Below, one piece after another: positions 33,090 through 45,394 of a stretch of 64,000 nucleotides of DNA. This stretch comes from Mauremys mutica. Its lineage: Eukaryota; Chordata; Testudines; Geoemydidae. The notes beneath the pieces are model-generated. The model was not told the DNA's origin and made no database searches. It saw nothing but the letters and a program-made list of their open reading frames with translations. Numbering within the stretch: the first letter of the stretch is position 1; each line of letters starts with the position of its first letter. The position numbers and the translations under genes are program-made. Location: assembly GCF_020497125.1 (NCBI RefSeq), contig NC_059072.1, positions 276,564,045 to 276,628,044 on the forward strand, given 5' to 3'.

Positions 33090-34275
33090 ATCATTAGATC
33101 TCAGCTTAACTTTGGTACCCAGAAAGATAATGGAGAAAATAATGATATATCTCAACTTTAGCAATGCTTCTAATACTGTCTCAAATGAACGTCTCAAATG
33201 AATTAGATAAATCTACTATAATTTGGGTTCACAACTGGTTGGAAAACTATACTCAGTAGTTATTAATGGCTCACAATCAAGCTGAAAGGACATATTGAGT
33301 GGGGTTCCACCGGGATCTGTCCTGGATCCAGTTTTATACAATATCTTCATAAATTATTTGGATAATGGCATAAAGAGTACACTTATAAAATGTGTGGATA
33401 ATACCAAGCTGGGAGGGGTTGCAAGTGCTTTGGAGGATAGAGTAGAATTCAAAATGATCTTGACAAATTGGAGAAATGGTCTGAAATAAATAGGATGAAA
33501 TTCAATAAGGAAAAATGCAAAGTACTACGCTTAGGATGGAATACTCAGTTGCACAAATACAAAATGGAAAATGACTGCCTAGAAAGGAGTACTGAAGAAA
33601 AGGATCTGGGAGATTATAGTGGATCACAAACTAAATGAGTCAACAAGGTAATACTGTTATAAAAAGGAAACATCATTCTGGGATGTATGAACAAGAGTGA
33701 TGTAAGCAAGACATGATAAGTAATTCTTTCACTCTACTCAGCATTGATAAGGCCTCAACTGGAGTACTTTGTTCAATTCTGGGCACCACACTTCAGGAAA
33801 GATGTGGACAAATAGGAGAACAAAATGATTAACAGTCTAGAAAATATGACCTGTGAAGAAAGATTGAAAAAAAAATGGGTTTGTTTAGTCTGGATAAGAG
33901 AAGACGCGGGGGGGGGGAGGGGAGGGGACGGACCTGATATGCCCCCAAGTACATAAAAGGTTGTTACAAAGAGGAGGGTGACAATTGCCCTTCGTAACCA
34001 TTGAGGACAAGACAAGAAGCAATGGGCTTAAATTGCAGGCAGGGAGATTTACGTTAGACATTAGGAAAAACTACCTAACTGTAAGAGTAGTTAAGCACCT
34101 GAACAAGTTACCTAGGGAGGTTATGGAATCTCACTCAGTGGCACTTTGAAGATCAGATTAAACAAACACATGTCAGGGATGGTTTAGATAATAATTAGTC
34201 CTGCCTCTGTTCAGGGGATTGGATTAGATGATCAATCAAAGTCCTTCCAGTCCTACATTTCTATGACTTTATGGT
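33090..34275 (+). mobile_element. Old CR1-clade LINE, 3' portion
   Basis: Degenerate ORF2 is readable in pieces: ILSGVPPGSVLDPVLYNIFI (about 33292), LIKCVDNTKLGGVASALEDR where the family has FADDTKLGG, then [21 protein letters not shown] (about 33760), KKRRRG-like and NGLKLQAGRFTLDIRKNYLT-like (about 34025). It ends with the CR1 core and CCTACATTTCTATGACTTTATG at 34275. Many frameshifts and loss of one catalytic Asp (ADD to VDN) show long decay. A G-rich run interrupts it at 33907-33930. Confidence 0.85.
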
Positions 34276-37200
34276 TGAAAAAGCAGAAGTCAGACCTCCC
34301 AACAGTCCTGTGTTTTGCAGGAATGTCCTGCTTTGACCTAAAATAACCCTGTCATGGTTGAAGCAGCTCCTTTCTCATGGGGCTGCCTGGACTGGGCTTG
34401 ACTCCCTTACCCTTCAGGCATTGCAACCTGCATCTCCTCCCACTTCTCCTTGCTCCCAGCCCAGCATAAGCTCAGAACATTGGAGCTGAGGCCAGCCAGC
34501 CCTGTGAGACAGGAACCAGTGCTGTAGGGTGAGGGAGGGGCAAGTACATGGAAGGCTTGGTCTGCAAAATCCTTACCCAGCCTCCCACCCCACCTGGAGA
34601 CAGCACTTGACCTCCCTTGCCCCACCCACCCTGGGCACAGGACCCATCCCTCTTTCACTACTGTTGTTATGGGGAGTTACATATCATTAGATCACTAAGA
34701 GATGTTTAATAGAACTGCTTTGATGTGGTACTAGGGACTGAATACTGTATTGCAAGGTCTGTCAGATACTCCAGTAAGGCAAATTTCTTTAACCTGCCTT
34801 AATGAAATTTTATACAAATATTTAAATTGCAATAGTTTGGTCAAATAAATTTCAAATAAATATAGGTTTGATGTAAATATCTGTACCTTGAAAAGTTATT
34901 GTTTTGCAGCATATACAACTTGATGTAGGGGTCTAAGTAGGAAGAATTCACACTTAGAAATTTCTTTAAAAATATAGGGACAAATTCATCAGATACACAC
35001 AACTCTGAATTCAAAGAGAGCTGTATTTGTATATCTCAAATCAGAATTAATCTGTTTGCACTTATGGAAGGTGCCAGGGGACAGCATGGAAGACAAAAAC
35101 ACTCTGCATAGCCAAGAACAGGTATAATATGTGCCCTGAAATTAGTCTTCAAGATTTCTCCCCCCTCCTCCCGCTGACTTACACTAACCACCTTTGGAAT
35201 ATATGGTTTTGTCTTAATGCCTACTCAGTCAAGGGGCTCACTTCCACTATTAACACAAAGGATATCAGCATGAGTTGCCATGCTGGTTTCTGTGATATTG
35301 ACATTTGTGCATTAGTAACTAAATTGAGGCATTATCTCAGTTCACTTTAGACAACTCAAGAACTGTTAGACAGTAATGAACTTCAAATACTGTTGACCTG
35401 GTTGTATTCAAAGCATTGTTTTATTTTTAAAGCTCATTTCTTCTTCATATTCTACTGACAAAAGGGATAATTATGCTGAACTTGTATTTGGTAGTACTTC
35501 TTTGCTCTACACCTTAAATAATGTAACTGAGTTGCACTCACTGAGGGATTTAGCACTGATATTTTTTTCTAGTCCAGGAATCTTGTCCAAACCTAAATAA
35601 AGCAGCAGGAACATAGTCTGCATGAGTCCGACTCAGTACATTGGAACTGCTGCACTGATATTTATAGGTACTCAGCAAAAGGTGATGCAGATTATTTAAA
35701 AAAAATATATATACACTTCTTGATTTAGACTGTTCAGATCGGAACACTGAATGCTATACATGAATCTACAGTCAGATTCTATCCTTAATCAAGTAGTATT
35801 TTAATCTGTGAGTAAATCCATTGAAACCAAATAGATGACTCTCAGAGTAAGGCACTACTCAATGCAAATAAGTTTGGCCCTGTCTGAAGAGAGTTTCAAG
35901 GGTGCCCAACCCAGTATATAGTAAGGAAGCCCAGACCCTTTAAGGTATTTAGGTGGTGCTCTACTAAGTATTGCAATACCTATGTAGCCTGCTACCCAGT
36001 GCAATTCTCAGCCCTGAAGTAGGTGCCTTAAGTACCTAAGAGAAGCATTTTCAGAAGCCAACTATCAGAGTGGGGAACCTTAAGCTAGCCAGGAGTGAAA
36101 TGCTAAAGAGCAGGAAGGAGACAGGGTAGAGAAAAACTGTTTAGGCACCTAAATAGCTGATATATCCTGAGCCAGAAATAGGCACCTGCCTCTGCTCACA
36201 ATCTTCAGCTGCAAACCCTATCCTGAAGTTTGTCATTTAAGCCAGGTCAGGTGCTGAAGTAGACCATGCCCTAGCAGCTAAAACAGTGTGTCTTGCTCAG
36301 GCCTAATATGTCTATCATGCTCATCGTGCATTTATCTATGCTCCCATGACTCTTGTTTGGATGCTGTGCTGCCCCTCCTCCTAATGGAGGCCTACCTTTG
36401 GCTTTTCTGATATGTTGGTGACAGTTCCAGGGTTAACTGCACCTGTTTCTCATTTGAGGCCTCCTCAAGGGAACCATGCTCAGTCACAGACCTTTAGCTA
36501 TCACCTCTCTCAGGGTAGGTTCCTATGTTCCTCTCTCTCCAGACCAGTTTTACGGCTACAGTCTCCTTGGAATTCACTGTACTTATCTCAGCAAGCCTGA
36601 CTTTAGGTCAGCACCTGCAGTTCTACTCTCTCTCTCTCTCAGGGACAGTGACAGGGTTAACTAGCGACCAGAAGCAAAGTATTTATTTAGGACAAAAGCA
36701 TTATGGAGAAAACATATATTCAAAACAATAAACAACTTTTTTTTATCATGCCTGTTTTATCAGGGATTACCTATCCTCTGCATTGGAGACTCTGGTAATT
36801 TTCTAATTCTTTCATACACTTCCAGAAGGGTCTGTCCCTTTTAGTTAAAGTCAAAACATCAGGTTTTGGATTGAGTGAGGGTGACATTCTATCTGTATCA
36901 GGCTACCTGTCAGAGGATAGCTAGCTCTCTGAAGGGGCCAGGGGCCCAAAATATCCCTGATAGTCTCCATAAGGGTGAATGAGGCAGGTCAGGTCCACCT
37001 GGAAGTAGTTAACTCACTGAGGAACCAGGATGCAATTAATTAGGCAGGGATGCACCTGGGCTTGATAAAAGGCTAAGGACCAGAGAGAAGGATCTGCTGA
37101 GGAGAAAGGTAACTGTTGAAGGAATTGTGGTAAGGATCTTGGTATCAGATAGTTTAAAGAGGGAGAAGAAGGACAGGAGATTGGGGAAACCTAAGAAGAG

Positions 37201-37454
37201 GAGAGGTAGTAGATAGGAACATCTAGAACCAAGCCTTCTCAATTCCAAATAAGGGCTCTGAGCTAGAATCCAGTGGAGGGAGGGCAGACCTGGGTTCCCT
37301 TGTCTCCTCTAGCTGAAGACTTTAGAGAAGGGCCTAAACTGAGAAGGCTTGGGGCTGTCTAACTCTATTACTCCTAAGGAACTTTTGACTCTCCAATATC
37401 CCAAGTCAGATAGACTACTGAGGGCTCAGTCACAGGACTGCATCATATCAAAGA
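34276..37454. other. No gene seen; possible LTR-like scrap
   Basis: Mostly plain sequence. 35900-36060 and 36130-36300 contain AGGCACCTAAATAG-type segments as at 12380. A (CT)n tract lies at 36627-36642. 36909-37434 has a GGGCTTGATAAAAGGCTAAGG box that resembles a reptile LTR promoter, but no ends or target duplication could be fixed. Confidence 0.4.
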
Positions 37455-37634
37455 CATAGAATATCAGGGTTGGAAGGGACCTCAAGAGGTCATCTAGTTC
37501 AACCCGCTGCTCAAAGCAGGACCAGCCCACAGACAGTTTTTTACACCAGTTCCCTAAATGGTCCCCTCAAGGATTGAGCTCACAACCGTGGGTTTAACAG
37601 GCCAATGCTCAAACCACTGAGCTATCTCTCCTCA
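37455..37634 (-). mobile_element. tRNA-derived SINE with CR1-type tail
   Basis: The reverse complement begins GAGAGATAGCTCAGTGGTTT (A box TAGCTCAGTGG) and continues GAGCATTGGCCTGTTAAACC, then GGTTGTGAGCTCAATCC (B box). These are a tRNA-like head with a pol III promoter. A short body follows, then CTAGATGACCTCTTGAGGTC and CCCTGATATTCTATG, the CR1 3' end. Turtle SINEs with this design are mobilised by CR1 reverse transcriptase, which recognises the shared tail. It does not fold as a functional tRNA gene, because it runs into the SINE body without an acceptor-stem partner. Confidence 0.82.
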
Positions 37635-37639
37635 AGAAC

Positions 37640-39010
37640 AGACTTGAATGTGGTGACTAAAGGGGGATGGAATCAAATAGTCTAGCTCCTGGCCATTCTG
37701 TAAGGGGGCGCTAACACATAAAGGTCCCATAATAGGCTGCACACTTTATATGAGTCATGCTTCTCTGCCTGCTGACCCTCTTGAACCTGCATATGCAACT
37801 TCTCTCTGGGGTGTTACTTCTGCAGACTTGTTTGCCTTGTGAGTATTTTGCAGTAATTACCCCCACTGATGTTTGTTTCTGATAGTTCATTCATGCTTAA
37901 GGACTCCTCCTGTGTAATTGCAGTGCTTGTCTGCTTTCAGGAAAAGTTTACCCCTTCACTCCTGCTGGGTAGCAATAAAAGTTGAGTTGGGGAAATTGAG
38001 TCTCACTTTTTTTTCCAGGAAAAATTAATCAGAAGTTTCCCAGTTCTCCACAGGGATCTGGTAAGTGGGCTCTGAGTACACTTATGGTATTAGTGTTTGT
38101 GGGTGAGAAGATTTCTCCAGCATAGTTTGAGAATCCCACTTCAGGGTCTCTTGGACTTTGGCATGAGCTAGGGCTCTGAGCTGCCCATTAGCTGTTGGGC
38201 AGCATAAGCATTTAGGCAGTTTTGTAATGACTGGCATGAACTTAACTACTGAGGGAACTTAGGTTTCCTTAAGATTAAGTGGCAGCTGAGTAGTGACTTT
38301 GAAGGTTTAGGAACCTGTATGGTGGGCTGAAGTGTGTGGGTAAAGACTGAGCATGAAACCTTAATTCTACCCGTTGTACATGTAAATTATGAAAGTCTCT
38401 TATTACTTGATTGCATACTACTCCTCAATTAACGCAAAATAATATACTTTTCCCCTGCAACTTTAGGTGAAGTATTGCAGTTCCCAGGCTGTGGACCTAT
38501 TAGATAAGAAAGAAGATCCTATCTAACTCATAAACTGCACCTCTATTTTTATTCCCAAATCTTTCATCCCTAATTGTATACTTGACCATCCAACAATGCA
38601 GTGAAAATCCAACTTTCAATATAAGGACCTTATTCTACAAACACTGATGCATGTGAATATAAATACATGAGTAAAGCCTATTGAATTTAAGTACCGTTAT
38701 TCATGTGCAGGCATAACCATTTGCAGGATAAGGCTCAATTCTGAATACTTTATGCATGGAAATTAGTCCTGTTGGCTACAAAGATACTACTGACATATAT
38801 AAAATCAAGTCCTGTTGTAGTAATTGGTCTTACAAATTTACCATAATTTTGAAAACTCTAGGAAAGTGAGTAAAAGTTTGTGAAGTGTCACAATAACATA
38901 CTGTATAATAATAAATGTTGATAGCAGAAGGTTCAAAAAGAGACAGACTTAATTCAAACAAGAAGACCTCTTGATATAATTCAAGGATTGTATAAAGATC
39001 ATGCTTGGTA
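37640..39010. other. No gene seen
   Basis: Ordinary AT-rich sequence. Confidence 0.5.
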
Positions 39011-39098
39011 AACTGCGTCTGACGAAGTGGGTATTCACCCACGAAAGCTTATGCTCCAATACATCTGTTAGTCTTTAAGGTGCCACAGGACTTTTTAA
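39011..39098. repeat. Short dispersed repeat (TGACGAAGTGGGTATTCACC type)
   Basis: GTCTGACGAAGTGGGTATTC, then ACCCACGAAAGCTTATGCTC and GTTAGTCTTTAAGGTGCCAC form one end of a common sauropsid short repeat. The other end of what appears to be the same family is at 18548-18620. Confidence 0.45.
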
Positions 39099-39099
39099 A

Positions 39100-40660
39100 A
39101 TTGGTGGGCTGGAAATTAGGCCTAACTAGTGGACAAAATGATGAAAGGCCAGGAGAGTGATTCCACCCATCACTACCTTTCTGGGTCTGTAAAGTAAGAG
39201 TTTGGGGATACAAATTGCTGCTGGAGTGAGCTTTGCTGCCATGACTGCAGCTACCCTCCCTTTCTCTTGGGAGCCAGGTCATTTTTTCATTGTACTCCCG
39301 AGAGAGATGTCCTGGCGAGGACAGAGTGGGACTCAGATGACACTGTCACCTCCACTAACTCTGGCTGAATTTCAAACACCACCTGGGATGTGAATCTCTT
39401 TGTCTCCACCCTTCCCCCATTGTATGTTCTGATCCTTCTCCACTTTTTCTTATTCCTATCTCTCTCCATTTTCCTTCTGTCTTATAAGAGTCTGGCTTAG
39501 CTAACCAAGACTGCATATTTTGCAACATTGTTGTAAGTTTGATCAGAAAAAGGTAGCTAAAAGCATTGTAATAAACAGCCTAATGCTGGCACAAGTTTTC
39601 CAGGTCTCAAAATGGCTCATAAGACTGTGTTCTGTGCCTGTGTGTTGTGTTGTGTGTGGAGTTTTTGTTCATTTCGAAAAAACAAACAAACTGTGAAGTT
39701 TCAAGACAGAGTCAACATTTCAGACAAAAGATGCATTTTCCATCTTTGCTATTCTTTTGCCTTCCCCTTTTTGCGTGTGTCTTTTGTCATCTTAGGAAAT
39801 GGGACTTTGGACTCTAACAAGAAAGGCAATAACAGCTCCAGCCCATCTCTAACTTCTTCTCTCTTTTCCAAAAGGACAGATACTATCTGATACTGTCAAA
39901 CAAGGGGTTTGGAGAGAGGAGAAGGAGAAGGGAGGTCCTTTCTAAAAATCGCCCTACAGCTTAACAGAAAGGAAACTTGGGATGTTGTTGTTTAAATGCA
40001 AGGCATATCAAATACTTTACATTTCAAATGCTTTAACTGTTTTTTTCCCCTTTATGTCCATGTTGCTAATAAAAAGCATTACAAATCCTTTAAATGCACT
40101 AAACATACTGAGGTCTCTGTGTCCCAAACCTTGCTTAAAAGTGCTTTATGCTGGACAGTGACAACACCTTTGACTATTTAGGTGCATATCTGCCATCTAA
40201 ATTAATGCAACAGGCCAAAATCAGACATGGACACTACAGTTCAGACAAAATATAACACTGAAGCAGAAAGATGGGTATTGCGGTGTGCATTAATAAAAAA
40301 AAAAAAGCTAATGCTTTCTCGGTGGATTATAATTGAAAGGCTACATTCTTTTTGGAGTGATGGTCCAAATGTATATTCCACACATAAATGCACATTGTCC
40401 CCGTGCTCTTGAATCTAGAAATTCTTCACAGCAGTGTTCATTGACCTCCATACGTAAAGTAACTCCCCTCATGATTCTGACCAAGGGCATAAAAGGTAGC
40501 ACAGGTCAACACCTCTCCTGTCCCTTCTTATTGCTGCATGGCCTGAGCCAGAATCATGTTCTCTTTCACTTAGTTTATAAACTGTAATGTAAAATATGTG
40601 TACATTTTTATATTTTAGCTTAAGTAGTTTGTAGTTAATATAGAACAGTTTACCTTGCAC
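39100..40660. other. No gene seen
   Basis: Ordinary sequence with an A-run near 40291. The small frames (for example 39612-39890) show no family features. Confidence 0.45.
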
Positions 40661-41900
40661 CATCTCTCCACAGTCCCAGGGCTGCTATACTCACTCTTGG
40701 GCTTCAAGAAATGTGTCTCCTGCCTTCTCTTCTTCTCCATCAGTGACAAGTATCAACAGTGCCTGTACCATCTGGGTTAAGCATATCTCTGCAAAGTGCC
40801 GTATCTGTTGATCCTCTCCACCCAGGACTCAAAGGGCCCAGGAGCTCCAACTTAGAAAGTTCCTTATAAAGTAGGCTATGAGGCCCCACTTTCATCGGGA
40901 AGACTTCCTGTACGTTGGTCTCCACTGACCAGCAATGCCCTCCAAGCACATATTTTTGGAGTGGAGCATTAACCCCTAAGCCAAGAGGACTCTCTCTCCC
41001 GGGCTCCTTGTAAGAGTAGATGCCATAGGTTCAAGGACAGATTCCCATAGAGGACTGTCCTTAAGAAATACATTCTTTCACAAAGCCAGACCAGATAGGT
41101 GAGACGTTATGTCCAGAATCCCTGGAACTGGCTCTGCTGAAGACCACCAGGATGGAGGGCAAGACATGTGAAAAGAGGGATCTTCAGTTCCAAAGGCAAT
41201 TGCATAACAAAATGGAAGGACAGATGCTCATTGATTCCATCTTCAAGTGTGGGTCCGGACTCACGGTTGGTACCATCTTGTTCATCTAAAAACTATTCAG
41301 CTGCAACAGACAAGCTGGGCCCTTCAGGCATGTCTCATGGAACAACCTGGATCCTGGGCCATACAGAGCTTTAGTTCTCCCTTACCCACATCTCCACTCC
41401 TTTCCAGCCCTGCCCTCCTGAGGGATGTCCTTATTACCTAGGAGGAATATTTTCAAATGTTTCAGGATCTATTTCCTCTCCAACTATCAGCCCTTCAGTA
41501 ATGATTACACCTCTGCTACCAACAGAACGGTCCTCAGAGTCGGTAGAGATAGCCACACCAGTATCTCCGTGAAGGCACAGGAGTCTCGACAGACAGGTAT
41601 CCCTCCAGGCATGACCCCCTTCCAACTAACACAGCTATACTATAGCCAGTCAGAGCAGTATGGCCCACACCAGCATCTTATGCCCCTACACCAAAAAAGG
41701 TGAAGAGAGGTTATTTTGTTCCTGCTAAAGGAGCTGACTTTTTGTTTTCTTATCCTGCCTCCAACTTGTTGGTAGTGTAAGTGGCCACAGAAAAAGCTCA
41801 GTCACTTTAACAGAAATCCACCCTGGACTCAAAGGGGCTTGACCTCCTGGGAAGGAAGGTTTCCTCCACAGGTCTGCAATTTTGTGTAGCTAACTACCAA

Positions 41901-42290
41901 GTGTTACTAGTAAAATATGATTTTAACAATTATACCAGTCTTGCAGACTTTAAAGATAAACTTCCCATAGAGGACAGAACCCAGTTCCAGTCCCTACTAG
42001 ATGAGGGCAAGTTAGTAACAAAGGTGGCCCTCCAGGCTATGCTAGATGCTGCAGATACAGTGCCCAAGACTTTGGCCATGGGACTTGTCATGTGGTTGGA
42101 CTTGTGTCTACAATCACCAGTGTTTCATAGAGAGGTCCAAAACTCCATCCAGGACCTCCCCTTCAATGAATCCAATCTTGTTAATAAAAAGGACAAGTTC
42201 CTGCACTCAGTAAAGGACTCTTCTTCCCTTTTCACAAACCTCCTTCCTGATCCCCTTTTGGGGATCAGTTGATTCTTCATCAGGAGGCAG
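41901..42290 (+). pseudogene. DIRS ORF1 (gag-like) remnant
   Basis: The frame reads KYDFNNYTSLADFKDKLP, then FQSLLDEGKLVTKVALQAML and DAADTVPKTLAMGLVMWLDL, and later VQNSIQDLPFNES followed by LHSVKDS. The LDEGK...LQA-LDAADT...DLPF pattern is characteristic of vertebrate DIRS-type ORF1 products. The open stretch is about 120 residues and ends at an in-frame stop; the upstream part is frame-broken. Confidence 0.65.
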
Positions 42291-42469
42291 AATCCCTTTT
42301 ACACCATGGTATGATAGAGCACAGCCTGCCTCAGTACCAAAGGAGAGGGTTCTACTCCCCATAACACCTAATTCTCAAAAAAAGACTTAAGGTGGAGACG
42401 CATCCTGGCCCTTCAGCAACTCTACATATTTATCTGAAAGCTGAAATTCAAGACAACTATGCTGGCATC

Positions 42470-42760
42470 TATAATCCCCTCCCCTCAGGAAGGGATGTGG
42501 GTCACGGCTCTTGAAAGGAAGGATGCATATTTCTACTTTGACATTCACCCATCCCACAAGAAGTTCCTGCATTTCATGGTGGGAGAGGAACACTACCAGT
42601 TTTGGGTCCTCTCCTTTGGACTCTCTACATTACCCAGGGTATTCATGAAAGCCCTGATGAGGTGCCAGGGCCTTAAGGTGTTCCCATCCTGGATGACTGG
42701 CTCCTGGTAGGCCAATGTTGTCAGGAAGTCATTCCAGTGACATGATCTCTTTAGCAACTT
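42470..42760 (+). pseudogene. DIRS reverse transcriptase remnant
   Basis: WVTALERKDAYFYFDIHPSH, then KKFLHFMVGEEHYQFWVLSF and GLSTLPRVFMKAL match the DIRS reverse-transcriptase pattern (LDLKDAYFHIPIHPSHRKFL ... LPFGLSTAPRVFTK). The expected catalytic YLDDWL follows as a broken SWMTGSW-like sequence (about 42690), so the active site is lost or out of frame. Confidence 0.75.
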
Positions 42761-43309
42761 CTTGCTATTTTAGGCATTTGTATAAATGAAAAAAGTCCAT
42801 TTTATCACCCACAAGGACAATAAACTTTAGTGGCGAATGACTTAACACCATCTCTGTGACAGCATTTCTGCCCACAGAGAGATTTCATGTGATGAGCAAT
42901 CTGATTTCCCACAAACAATGGCCCATGGTTGCTGTTATGCCAGATGGCTGCATGTTGCTATGTGACACCATTTCACCAGACTCATCTTGTACCATCTGCA
43001 AGCCTGACTCCACTTGCCTTACCAGCCAAACAGAGACCACATTGACTCCAAGGTAACTATTCCCTCAAGAATTCTCACCTCCCTCACTTCATAGTTGAAC
43101 CCAAACAAAGTCATGGTAGTGACTTCTTTCAGCCCTCCCATACCAAGATCTACTTTTTGACAGACACCTCCCTTTATGAGCTCAGATGCCCATCTGGACT
43201 ATCACATTGCTATGGAACCCCCAGGAGGCCAGGCTCCATATAAATTTACTGGGACTGAGGGCAGTTCATGTCAGGTACAAGGCCTTCCTTCCCCTTTGTA
43301 TTCTCACTC

Positions 43310-43500
43310 CATGTACAGATAATGTCAGATAATATCGTCACGGTGATGTATATGAACAAAAGGGAGGAGCGAGATCTCATTTTCCTCTGCCTGGAAGCAG
43401 TCAGACTTTGGAACTGATACACCAGAAACCACATCAAGATACATGGCCTGTATATTCAGGGTGTTCACAGCTCCCTGGTAGACAAACTAAGCATGAGCCA
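43310..43500 (+). pseudogene. DIRS RNase H remnant
   Basis: MSDNIVTVMYMNKREERDL, then CLEAVRLWN and, after a stop, HGLYIQGVHSSLVDKLS follow the DIRS RNase H pattern (SDNTTTVFYINRQGG ... EAVRLWNWC ... HLPGVQNSLADALSR). One stop (TGA, about 43418) lies inside. Confidence 0.6.
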
Positions 43501-43719
43501 TCCCCCCACTATCACAAGTTGTAGGGAAGCTTTATCGCAACAGAGCCACCGTGATCCTCCTTAGCACCTTACACTCCCAGACAATTCTAATTCATGAAAC
43601 TTCTAACAGGTGTGTATACACCCACCTATAAGGATCCACCCATGGATCTCCTAAGGTAGGATGGGAGGAAAATCAAGCACCTCAACCTGGGTGCTCTCCA
43701 CCTTAAGGCCTGGTGTTTT

Positions 43720-44640
43720 GGATGGGCATCAGAAACAGAATGCTCATGCTCGGTCCCCATTTAGGAAATCCTTAACCAAAGTAGATCCTGCTACCTAGCC
43801 AAATGGAGATGCCTATCAACCTTGGTATGCCTCCACCAATATTTGCTAGGTAGCTGGAATGCTCACAGTATCTAAACTGTCTCCTTTTCTTAAAACCTGC
43901 AGGTCTAGCCCTTAGTTTGCTGGATACACCTAGCAGTGATTAGTGCCTTCTTTCCCCCAGTAGAAGGATGTTCTGTTTTTACTCACCCCGAGACTGTACA
44001 ATTAATGAAGGACTTGTTCAGGACCTCCCCACCAGTCATTAAACCTATGCCTCAATGAGACCCTAACCTTGTTCTCTAAACACTCACAAGTTTGACCTCC
44101 AATCTATGACAACTTGTGCCATGACCAACCTGTCCATGAAGGTGGTGTTCTTAGTGGTCCCACTTTGACCAGAGGAGGGGCCATTATGGCTAATCCTTCC
44201 TTTACAGTGTTTCACAAAGAGATGATTTCCCTTAGGTTACACCCCAAATTTATCCCCAAGATTGTTTGAGTTCCACACCAAACAAACCATACACTTACCT
44301 GTATTTTTCCTGAAACCCCATGCTTCTTCCAAAGACAAGAGACTCCACTCCCTTGACATCAGGCACACAGTGGAATTCTACCTACAAAGAACCAAACCCA
44401 TTAGAAAATCTGTGACTCTTTCCTGGAATAGGAGAAAGATCTTGAGGGCAAGCCCAGAGGACTTCTAAGTGAGTTTTGAAATGCAACTTAGAATGCTACG
44501 AAATAACTAAAAAATCGCTCTCCTGGGATACTACAGCTCACACCATGTAAGCATAAGCTGCCTCAGCATGATCCTTATTGGACATTCTGCTGAAGGACAT
44601 TTACAGGGCAACAACTTGGAGATCTGTTCACACGTTTGTG
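43720..44640 (+). pseudogene. DIRS tyrosine recombinase remnant
   Basis: Pieces in order: SRSCYLAKWRCLSTLVCLHQ, the HPETVQLMKDLFRTSPP stretch, TVFHKEMISLRLHPKFIPK, TIHLPVFFLKPHASSKDKRL, HSLDIRHTVEFYLQRTKPIR and, near 44600, the RATTWRSVHTFVTPY end. The last segment corresponds to the family's (K/R)AA-x-W-x-S-x-HTF...HY block around the C-terminal catalytic His/Tyr region. It is broken by the MITE at 44652 and by several stops. Confidence 0.68.
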
Positions 44641-44651
44641 ACACCCTACGC

Positions 44652-44944
44652 TGAGGGTTGGCAACCTTTGACATGCAGCCCATCAGGGTAAGCTGCTGGC
44701 GGGCCAACAGACATTTTGCTGATGTTGTCAGCAGACACTGCCCCCGGCAGCTCCCAGTGACTGTGGTTCACTGTTCCTAGCCATTGGGAGCTGCGGGAAG
44801 TGGTGTGGGCTGCAGGAACGTGCTGGCCACCTCTTCTCGCAGCTCCCATTAGCGAGGAACGGTGAACCGTGGCCCCTGGCAGCTGAAGGGGGTGGTCCCT
44901 GCAGATTACTCTGCTGGGCCCCATGCTGAAGCTTGCGAACCCTG
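44652..44944. mobile_element. hAT-type MITE in the DIRS recombinase
   Basis: It starts TGAGGGTTGGCAACC and ends GCTTGCGAACCCTG, decayed versions of the family ends. Flanks are CCCTACGC (44644-44651) and CATTACAC (44945-44952), which match at five of eight positions; both fit the DIRS coding sequence they would have been copied from (His-Tyr-Ala codons). The interior resembles the short element at 28668 (ACATTTTGCTGATGTTG, GGCAGCTCCCAGTG). It is an old insertion. Confidence 0.78.
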
Positions 44945-45079
44945 CATTACACTCTAGTCAAAGCAGCAACTGCAGAGGCAGCTGTAAGAATGGCAATACT
45001 ACAAGCATCTCTGCTGACACCTTTCTCACACCCTCCTTCAATCTGAACACTGCTTTCCAGTCACCAATGTGTGGAATAC

Positions 45080-45270
45080 TGTTGTGTATTTGGTTGTCAT
45101 GGTTTTTGTTGCTATGGCAACTGAGTTAGATTATTATGGGTTATCTCAGCCAGCTTCAGCCGGCTGAGTGAGCTCTTTGTGTCTGTAAATAAAATGGTGG
45201 TTTTGTTAGCTGTCTGCTGTCTGGCCTCAAGTGATTTCTTCCTAAACCGGCTGCCCCCAAGGATATAACA
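45080..45270 (+). repeat. Gypsy 5' LTR
   Basis: 191 bp with TG...CA ends. It contains GTAAATAAAATGG (AATAAA, near 45188), the likely polyadenylation signal. It differs from the 3' LTR at two sites. Confidence 0.97.
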
Positions 45271-45394
45271 AGTGGTGACGATGGATGGGATCCTGGTGCT
45301 GCTCCAGTAACAGAAGGAAGTAGAAGTCAAGGTACATAACAAACAAATAAAAATACTGCTTGTTTGCACTGACTGTGAAAGTGAAACTAAAATC

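Noticed and set aside
37560..37634. A tRNA gene on the minus strand
   Set aside because: The A and B boxes are present, but the sequence continues into a SINE body with a CR1 tail and lacks an acceptor-stem partner.
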